NCBI GenBank assembly: GCA_947426875.1
Contig: CANEFU010000083.1
Coordinates: forward strand, 1-5,358
Direction: 5' to 3'
DNA length: 5,358 bases
From: an uncultured Clostridium sp.
GTDB lineage: Bacteria > Bacillota > Clostridia > TANB77 > CAG-508
Of this stretch, positions 1-5,358 are shown piece after piece; the stretch's first letter is position 1, and each line of letters begins with the position of its first letter. Both the position numbers and the translations under genes were made by a program. Below the pieces are notes generated by a model, which worked only from the letters and a program-made list of their open reading frames with translations, ran no database searches and was not told where the DNA came from.

Positions 1-3000
1 TGGTACAACATAAAAACAAAAGAACCATTAAATCCAAGATATGTATCAACAGTAGATAGTGGAAATTTGGTAGGGTATTTATATGTAACCAAAGCCTTTT
101 TAGAGGTAAAGGTTGCTGAAGCCACAGAAGTTTCCAAAGTTCCCGAGGTTCCCGAAGTTGCCAACCATTCCGGGTTTGTTTGGCAACCTAATCAAGCAGA
201 GGCAGAGGGGGGAAGTTGCCAAACAAACCCGGAATGGTTGGCAACTTCGGAAACCTCGGCAGCTTCGGAAATCTCAGCAACTTTAGCGAGTATTGATAGA
301 ATGATTCAAAATACAGATTTTAGATTATTGTATAATGAAGAACAACAGATTTTTTCTATTGGATTTAATATAGAGGAGAATAAATTAACAGATTCTTATT
401 ATGATTTATTGGCCTCAGAGGCAAGGCAGGCAAGTTTAGTGGCAATTGCTAAAAAGGAGGTTCCTAGTAGACATTGGAATCATTTAAGTAGAACATTGAC
501 AACTTTAGGAAAATATAAAGGACTTGTTTCCTGGTCTGGAACAGCTTTTGAATATTTGATGCCAAATGTTAATATTCCCAAATATGAGGGAAGTCTTTTG
601 GATGAGTCTTGTAAATTTTTGATTAAGACACAGATAGAATATAGTGAAAAGTTAAATATTCCATGGGGGATTTCAGAGGCTGCTTTTAATTTAAAAGATT
701 TACAATCAAATTATCAATATAAAGCTTTTGGTATTCCATGGCTGGGATTGAAAAGAGGTTTAGCAGATGAAATGGTGGTATCTAGTTATGGAAGTATTTT
801 AGCAATTAATGAGGTACCAAAAGAAGAAGTCAGAAATCTAAAAAGATTAGAAAAAGAAGGAATGTATGATAAATTTGGCTTTTATGAAGCCATTGACTAT
901 ACACCAGAAAGAGTAGAAAAAGGCAAGAAAGCAGCTATTGTAAAGACCTATATGGCACATCATCAAGGATTAATTTTGCTTAGCATTAATAATTTATTCC
1001 ATGACAACATTTTACAAAAAAGATTTATGAAAAACCCAGAAATAGATGCAGTTAGTATTTTATTACAAGAAACCATGCCAGAAACGGCCATCATAACAAA
1101 AGAAAAGAAGGAAAAGGTTGAAAAGTTAAAGTACAAAGATTATGAAAATTATATTCAAACAACTTATAAGAAAATAGATGAAAGATTGATAACAGGAAAT
1201 GTCATATCCAGTGAAGATTATGTAATAGCCATGAACCAAAAAGGACAAGGAGTTAGTAAATATAAAGATATTTATATCAATCGATTTAAACCAACAGATG
1301 ATTATCCACAAGGTATTTTCTTTGCTATTAAAAATATAAAAACGAAGAAGATAGTGAGCTCTAATTATTCCTATAATGAAAATAAAGAAAATCAATATCA
1401 AATCAGTTTTATGCCAGATAAAGACGAGCAAGAAATTAGGAACGGAAATATTAAAACAAAAATCAAAACAACAATAAGCTCTAGCGAAGCAGTAGAATTG
1501 AGGAGAATGATATTAGAGAATCAAGGAAATGAAGAAGAAATCTTGGAAGTAACCTGTTATTTTGAACCAGTGTTATCAAGAAAAGAACAAGATTATTCTC
1601 ATCCAGCTTTCAATAATTTATTTTTAATTAATAAATTAGAGGAAGAAACAGGAAGTATTTTAATCGAAAGAAAAAATCGAGAAGCAAATCAACCAAAGTA
1701 TTATTTGGGTGCTAATTTATCCACAAATAGTGAAACAATTGGGGAATTTGAATACGAAATAGACCAAGAAAAGTTTATGGGAAGAGGAAATTTTGGAATT
1801 CCTTACATGGTAAAAAATTCAATTCCATTGTCAAAGAAAATTGGGTTAGTAACAGAGCCAGTTGTAGCATTGAAAAGAACGGTAAAAGTCAAACCACAAG
1901 AACAAGCAATCATAGATTTTATACTAGCTGTTAATGAAGAAGAGGAAGTGGTAATTCAGAATATTAAAAAATATCAATCCACACAAAATGTAGCCAAAGA
2001 ATTTGAATTATCGAAAGCAAGGGTAGAAGCGGAAAGTAGATATTTAAATAGAAAAGGTAATGATATTGCTATGTACCAAAAGATATTATCTTATATTATT
2101 TTTGATAATTCACTCAAAACGCAAACAATGGAAAATAAAAAGAAGCAAACATACCATCAAAGTGACTTGTGGAAATATGGGATATCAGGAGATTTACCAA
2201 TCATTTTACTAAAAGTGAGAAATGTCAATGATGGTTATATCATAAAAGAAATGCTAAAAGCTTATGAATTTTTCAAAATGAAAAGTGTGAAAACAGAACT
2301 TGTTATATTAGATGAAGAAAAACATAGTTATGAAAATTATGTGAAAGAGGAAATTGAAGGAAGTATCTTAAATCATCACATGGGTTATTTAAAAAACCAA
2401 AGAGGCGGAATTTTTATTTTGAGTAAGAGTGAAATAGCTAAAAAAGATATGGAATTGCTAGAATTTTTAGCAACAATTGTTATTGATAGTGACAAAGGTG
2501 GTTTACAAAATAATATCAAAGAATTAGAAGAAGCTTATTTAGAAACTTATCAATTGATTGGAGAAGAAGTAGTAAAACCAGTATTTATAGAGGAAGAAAA
2601 AGAAGATTTTGATATTTTAGGAAATCAAGAAGAGTTGAAATACTATAACGAATATGGAGGATTTTCAAGTGATGGTAAAGAATATTTTATTAAAGTAAAT
2701 AAAGAAAATAGACTACCAACTGTATGGAGCCATATCATGGCAAACGAAAAATTTGGAACGATTGTGACGGAGAATATGGGAGGTTATAGTTGGTATCAAA
2801 ATTGTAGATTAAATCGAGTATCTAGCTGGGGAAACAATCCATGTCAAGATATTCCATCAGAAATTATTTATTTGAAAGATGAAGAAAATCAAAAGACTTG
2901 GTCTTTAGGTTTAAACCCAATGCCAGACCAACAAAATTACAATATTATTTATGGATTTGGCTATTGTAAATATATTCATAAAAGTGATGGAATTCAACAA

Positions 3001-5034
3001 GAGTTAGAAATATTTGTACCAAAAGAAGATAGTTGTAAAGTTGGCATATTGAATTTAAAAAATACCACACCAAACCGAAAGAAGTTGAAACTGTATTATT
3101 ATATGAAACCAGTTATTGGAGAGGATGAAATAAAATCAAACGGTTATATCCATTTGGAATTCGATAGAAATAGTAACTTATTACAAGCTAAAAATTTATA
3201 TCGAGAGGATATGGAGAAAACGAATATTTATATTTCCTCTAGTGAAAAAATAAAATCTTACACAGGAGATAAGAAATTTTTTGTGGGAGATAGAGGAATT
3301 GAAAATCCACAAGCTTTGAGAAAAGTATCTTTAAATCATCAAAATTCATTAGGAGCACAAGCTTGTATGGCCTATGAAATCGAAATCAATCTAGAAAGTT
3401 TTGAAAGCAAGGAAATTTCTATCATTTTAGGGGCAGAAGAAGACGCAATGGACTGTAAAAATATGGCTTATAAATATCAGAAGTTACCTAACTGTAAACA
3501 AGAACTAAATACGATAAAAAACTTTTGGAAAGAATTTTTGGGAAGATTACAAGTATATACTCCTTTAGAATCTACTAATATTTTACTAAATGGATGGACG
3601 GCTTATCAAATTATCAATAGTAGATTATTAGGAAAAACAGGATATTATCAATCTGGTGGTGCATATGGTTTTCGTGACCAATTGCAAGATACAATAGGAT
3701 TAAAATATTTAGAGCCAGAAATCGTAAAACAACAAATTATAAAACACAGCAAACATCAATTTATAGAAGGAGATGTGGAGCATTGGTGGCATGAAGAAAA
3801 TCAAAGAGGAATTCGTACTAGATTTTCAGATGATTTATTATGGCTTGCTTATTTAGTAATAGAATATATCAGTTTTACAGGAGATGAAAGTATATTAGAT
3901 ATTAAAACATCTTATTTAGAGGGAATAGTATTAGAAGACAATCAAGATGAAAGATATGAAAAATATTTACCTTCTAAGCAAGAAGGAAGTATCTATGAAC
4001 ATTGTATCAAAGCGATTGAAAGAAGTTTAGATTTTGGTGAAAATGGAATACCAAAAATAGGCTCTGGAGACTGGAATGACGGATTTAGTACAGTAGGAAA
4101 CAAAGGAAAAGGAGAAAGTGTATGGCTTGGATTTTTCTTAAGTACAATTTTAGATAATTTCATACCAATCTGCCAAGAAAAAGGGGATGAGGAATTAGCC
4201 CAAAGATATGAAGAAATAAAGAATCAGTTAAAGAGAGCACTAAATACAAATGGATGGGATGGAAGATGGTATAAAAGGGCTTTTATGGATGACGGAAATG
4301 TATTAGGAAGCATGGAAAATGAAGAATGCAGAATTGACAGTATTGCACAAAGCTGGAGTGTTATTTCAAAAGCAGGAGATAATGATAAAAAATATATATC
4401 TATGGAAAGTTTAGAAAATCATTTGATAGATAGAGAAAATGGAATTATTAAATTATTAGACCCTCCATTTGAAAAAAGTAAATTAGAACCAGGGTATATC
4501 AAAGCCTATTTACCAGGAGTTAGAGAAAATGGAGGACAATATACGCATAGTTCTGTATGGGTAATTATTGCAGAAGCTATGCTTGGATTTGGCGATAAAG
4601 CCCTAGAATTATATCGAATGATAAATCCAATAGAGCATAGCAGAACCAAAGAAGCTAGTAAGAAGTATAAAGTAGAGCCTTATGTAATAGCAGCAGATAT
4701 CTATGGAACAGGCAATTTAGCAGGAAGAGGAGGATGGACTTGGTATACAGGTTCAGCAAGCTGGTATTACAAAGCAGGAATAGAAAATTTATTAGGACTT
4801 AAAATCGAAAAAGGATATTTAAAAATAGAACCTTGTATTCCTAAAGAATGGAAGGAATATCAAATTAAATATCAGTGGAAAGAAAGCATGTATAACATTA
4901 CAATAAAAAATCCAAATGGCAAAAACACATGGGAAGAAAACAAAAGCAAAATACTTTTGAACGGCAACGAAATAGAAAATGGAATTAAATTAGATGGAAG
5001 TAGAAATAGTTATGAAATAGAAGTAATATTGTGA
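1..5034 (+). CDS. ndvB: Cyclic beta-1,2-glucan synthase, C-terminal part (GH189 cyclisation + GH94 phosphorylase); 5' end outside window
   Basis: The frame is open from base 1 and ends at TGA 5032-5034 (1677 codons). The first residues include PRYVSTVDSGN, a family signature, so the TTG at 67 is an internal Leu and the true start lies upstream, with the GT84 and membrane parts. Visible order: linker with an in-frame palindrome (about 76-291); GH189 domain (about 292-1090) with YYDLLASEAR, SWSGTAFEYLMP, PWGISEAAF, NYQYKAFG and YMAHHQGL; first beta-sandwich and LWKYGISGDLP region (about 1140-2570); second beta-sandwich (from 2641); (alpha/alpha)6 GH94 barrel (about 3559-4795); C-terminal beta region. 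GH94 motifs are GGAYGFRDQLQDT (3655-3693), HWWHE (3781-3795), GDWNDG (4066-4083; second Asp, 4078-4080, the likely general acid), THSSVW (His 4546-4548) and WYTGSA (Thr-Gly 4747-4752, phosphate binding). In the known family, GT84 extends a protein-linked beta-1,2-glucan, GH189 cyclises it and GH94 trims it by phosphorolysis, at the inner membrane face. Recognition is firm; the product in this organism is inferred. Confidence 0.95.
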   Translation, partial: WYNIKTKEPLNPRYVSTVDSGNLVGYLYVTKAFLEVKVAEATEVSKVPEVPEVANHSGFVWQPNQAEAEGGSCQTNPEWLATSETSAASEISATLASIDRMIQNTDFRLLYNEEQQIFSIGFNIEENKLTDSYYDLLASEARQASLVAIAKKEVPSRHWNHLSRTLTTLGKYKGLVSWSGTAFEYLMPNVNIPKYEGSLLDESCKFLIKTQIEYSEKLNIPWGISEAAFNLKDLQSNYQYKAFGIPWLGLKRGLADEMVVSSYGSILAINEVPKEEVRNLKRLEKEGMYDKFGFYEAIDYTPERVEKGKKAAIVKTYMAHHQGLILLSINNLFHDNILQKRFMKNPEIDAVSILLQETMPETAIITKEKKEKVEKLKYKDYENYIQTTYKKIDERLITGNVISSEDYVIAMNQKGQGVSKYKDIYINRFKPTDDYPQGIFFAIKNIKTKKIVSSNYSYNENKENQYQISFMPDKDEQEIRNGNIKTKIKTTISSSEAVELRRMILENQGNEEEILEVTCYFEPVLSRKEQDYSHPAFNNLFLINKLEEETGSILIERKNREANQPKYYLGANLSTNSETIGEFEYEIDQEKFMGRGNFGIPYMVKNSIPLSKKIGLVTEPVVALKRTVKVKPQEQAIIDFILAVNEEEEVVIQNIKKYQSTQNVAKEFELSKARVEAESRYLNRKGNDIAMYQKILSYIIFDNSLKTQTMENKKKQTYHQSDLWKYGISGDLPIILLKVRNVNDGYIIKEMLKAYEFFKMKSVKTELVILDEEKHSYENYVKEEIEGSILNHHMGYLKNQRGGIFILSKSEIAKKDMELLEFLATIVIDSDKGGLQNNIKELEEAYLETYQLIGEEVVKPVFIEEEKEDFDILGNQEELKYYNEYGGFSSDGKEYFIKVNKENRLPTVWSHIMANEKFGTIVTENMGGYSWYQNCRLNRVSSWGNNPCQDIPSEIIYLKDEENQKTWSLGLNPMPDQQNYNIIYGFGYCKYIHKSDGIQQELEIFVPKEDSCKVGILNLKNTTPNRKKLKLYYYMKPVIGEDEIKSNGYIHLEFDRNSNLLQAKNLYREDMEKTNIYISSSEKIKSYTGDKKFFVGDRGIENPQALRKVSLNHQNSLGAQACMAYEIEINLESFESKEISIILGAEEDAMDCKNMAYKYQKLPNCKQELNTIKNFWKEFLGRLQVYTPLESTNILLNGWTAYQIINSRLLGKTGYYQSGGAYGFRDQLQDTIGLKYLEPEIVKQQIIKHSKHQFIEGDVEHWWHEENQRGIRTRFSDDLLWLAYLVIEYISFTGDESILDIKTSYLEGIVLEDNQDERYEKYLPSKQEGSIYEHCIKAIERSLDFGENGIPKIGSGDWNDGFSTVGNKGKGESVWLGFFLSTILDNFIPICQEKGDEELAQRYEEIKNQLKRALNTNGWDGRWYKRAFMDDGNVLGSMENEECRIDSIAQSWSVISKAGDNDKKYISMESLENHLIDRENGIIKLLDPPFEKSKLEPGYIKAYLPGVRENGGQYTHSSVWVIIAEAMLGFGDKALELYRMINPIEHSRTKEASKKYKVEPYVIAADIYGTGNLAGRGGWTWYTGSASWYYKAGIENLLGLKIEKGYLKIEPCIPKEWKEYQIKYQWKESMYNITIKNPNGKNTWEENKSKILLNGNEIENGIKLDGSRNSYEIEVIL
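127..162 (+). repeat. Four 9-nt tandem units, left arm of the in-frame palindrome
   Basis: The units are GAAGTTTCC, AAAGTTCCC, GAGGTTCCC and GAAGTTGCC, each starting on a codon boundary and encoding EVS, KVP, EVP and EVA. A degenerate fifth unit (GAAGCCACA, EAT) precedes them at 118-126. The 9-nt period suggests growth by slippage or a modular repeat, and it keeps the reading frame. Confidence 0.85.
244..279 (+). repeat. Four 9-nt tandem units, right arm of the in-frame palindrome
   Basis: The units are ACTTCGGAA, ACCTCGGCA, GCTTCGGAA and ATCTCAGCA, encoding TSE, TSA, ASE and ISA. They are the approximate reverse complement of the left-arm units. The two arms therefore encode different but equally low-complexity peptides, depending on which strand is read. 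Confidence 0.85.
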
Positions 5035-5101
5035 TGTCGTATTGGGGACGTTTCTCTTTGCCCCTTTTTGTGCAATTGGGGACACATCTTTACACAGATT
5101 A
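5034..5101 (+). repeat. Left terminal inverted repeat of the fold-back element
   Basis: It matches the reverse complement of 5291-5358 at 65 of 68 positions without gaps. The differences are at 5055, 5056 and 5098. Its first base is the A of the TGA stop codon, so the arm abuts the gene with no spacer. It contains ATTGGGGAC at 5041-5049 and 5075-5083. Confidence 0.93.
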
Positions 5102-5148
5102 AGGAGGGGTGCTATTTATTATTTTTATTTCATTCCTCGGTTTGTTTC

Positions 5149-5236
5149 ATAGCCAAGAACATCTAATAGAAATCAATCAGCGCCCTCATGGTCGTGAGAT
5201 TCCCTAATTGATTTGATAAGATGTTCTATTGGCTAT
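5149..5236. repeat. Inner imperfect palindrome and apical hairpin of the fold-back element
   Basis: Bases 5149-5180 pair with 5204-5236, including ATAGCCAA, GAACATCT and AAATCAAT blocks, with a 2-nt and a 1-nt bulge. The loop 5181-5203 holds a short hairpin, CTCAT (5185-5189) with GTGAG (5194-5198), around a GGTC tetraloop. This inner part is more diverged than the outer arms. Confidence 0.75.
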
Positions 5237-5290
5237 TACACGGCACATTCGTCATTTTATAAAAATAATAAATAGTACCTCCTCCCCCCT

Positions 5291-5358
5291 TAACCTGTGT
5301 AAAGATGTGTCCCCAATTGCACAAAAAGGGGCAAAAGGAAACGTCCCCAATACGACAT
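5291..5358 (-). repeat. Right terminal inverted repeat of the fold-back element
   Basis: This is the reverse complement of the left arm, running to the last base of the window, so the repeat could continue beyond it. GTCCCCAAT occurs at 5309-5317 and 5343-5351, mirroring the two motifs of the left arm. Confidence 0.93.

Larger units (their letters stand above)
113..289. repeat. In-frame palindromic element inside the glucan synthase gene
   Basis: Bases 113-187 and 215-289 form one ungapped inverted repeat (paired positions sum to 402), with 63 of 75 positions complementary by my count. The core 152-187/215-250 is a perfect 36-bp stem, and the loop is 27 nt (188-214). GC over 152-250 is about 54% (53 of 99 counted), far above the surrounding AT-rich coding sequence. 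The element is a whole number of codons with no stop. It encodes a low-complexity, Glu/Val/Ser/Ala/Thr-rich stretch around NHSGFVWQP and QTNPEWLATSE. It lies in the variable linker between the PRYVSTVDSGN motif and the GH189 domain, where an insertion is least likely to harm folding. An in-frame insertion element resembling Rickettsia palindromic elements is the likeliest reading. A chance palindrome is excluded by the 36-bp perfect core. Confidence 0.93.
5034..5358. mobile_element. Fold-back (MITE-like) palindromic element, about 325 bp, non-coding
   Basis: The whole interval downstream of the gene folds back on itself. There are three nested levels: outer arms 5034-5101 and 5291-5358 (65 of 68 identical), a middle perfect 17-bp pair 5112-5128 and 5259-5275, and an inner imperfect pair 5149-5180 and 5204-5236. 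A small hairpin at 5185-5198 caps the loop. No open reading frame of useful length and no transposase is present, so if mobile it is non-autonomous and moved in trans. The outer ends are better conserved than the interior, as expected for transposase-recognised termini. No target duplication can be tested because the right end coincides with the window edge. The GGGGAC-rich arms resemble dispersed repeats I associate with Bacillota genomes and possibly Y1/REP-type transposases; that link is recollection, not proof. It may also act as a strong transcription barrier behind the glucan synthase gene. Confidence 0.7.

Noticed and set aside
113..289. CRISPR or other spaced direct-repeat array
   Set aside because: The iterations are 9 nt without spacers, and the main signal is a single palindrome, not repeats separated by unique spacers.
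113..289. Assembly artefact or chimeric read producing the inverted repeat
   Set aside because: The arms are imperfect outside the 36-bp core, the loop is unique, and the frame and both flanking protein parts are preserved. A fold-back chimera would normally give near-identical arms and destroy the frame. Read-level data would still be the final test.
1126..1431. 101-codon open frame on the minus strand
   Set aside because: It lies wholly inside the well-supported glucan synthase domain region. Its Ile/Phe-rich product is what AT-rich coding sequence gives when read antisense, and no ribosome site or family similarity is apparent.
5044..5069. Possible intrinsic terminator: GGGG ... CCCC followed by TTTTT
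   Set aside because: The stem is only 4 bp with a 13-nt loop, and in a transcript it would compete with the much stronger 68-bp pairing of the outer arms. The fold-back as a whole may stop transcription, but this local hairpin is not a good terminator.
5034..5102. 22-codon ORF starting with an ATG that overlaps the TGA stop (MSYWGRF...), repeated in the right arm on the minus strand
   Set aside because: It is a consequence of the inverted repeat. There is no convincing Shine-Dalgarno sequence, the length is very short, and the 68-nt arms are explained better as repeat ends.
5101..5110. AAGGAGGGG resembling a strong ribosome binding site
   Set aside because: No start codon and open frame follow at a suitable distance, and a similar purine tract appears inverted in the right arm, so it belongs to the repeat.

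Overview
The window looks like low-GC Bacillota DNA, most likely an uncultured clostridial relative. The coding sequence is AT-rich, arginine is mostly AGA, and the protein reads like the cyclic beta-1,2-glucan synthases of Clostridia and Thermoanaerobacter. No taxonomic marker gene is present, so this placement is inference.

Positions 1-5034 are one open reading frame on the + strand. It is already open at base 1, so the gene starts before the window. It encodes the C-terminal 1677 residues of a cyclic beta-1,2-glucan synthase (NdvB/ChvB/Cgs type): the end of the linker after the membrane/GT84 part, the GH189 'glycoamylase-like' cyclisation domain, a first carbohydrate-binding beta-sandwich, and a complete GH94 phosphorylase module. 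The active-site motifs I can recognise are intact and the C-terminus looks natural. The GT84 synthase domain and the N-terminal membrane segments would lie upstream, outside the window.

Two unrelated palindromic elements sit in and beside this gene. The first (113-289) lies inside the coding sequence, in the linker ahead of the GH189 domain. It is a 75-nt-arm inverted repeat with a perfect 36-bp core. It is GC-rich compared with the gene, translated in frame, and flanked on both sides by 9-nt tandem iterations. It resembles in concept the in-frame palindromic elements of Rickettsia (RPEs). The second (5034-5358) is a roughly 325-bp fold-back element that begins on the last base of the stop codon and runs to the window edge. 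Its outer arms are 68 nt with 65 identities, there are nested inner palindromes, and each arm carries two ATTGGGGAC motifs. It looks like a non-autonomous MITE-like or REP-like repeat, possibly with a structured transcript.

No tRNA, rRNA, CRISPR array, transposase gene or second protein-coding gene is supported. The intergenic stretch 5035-5358 consists entirely of the fold-back element.
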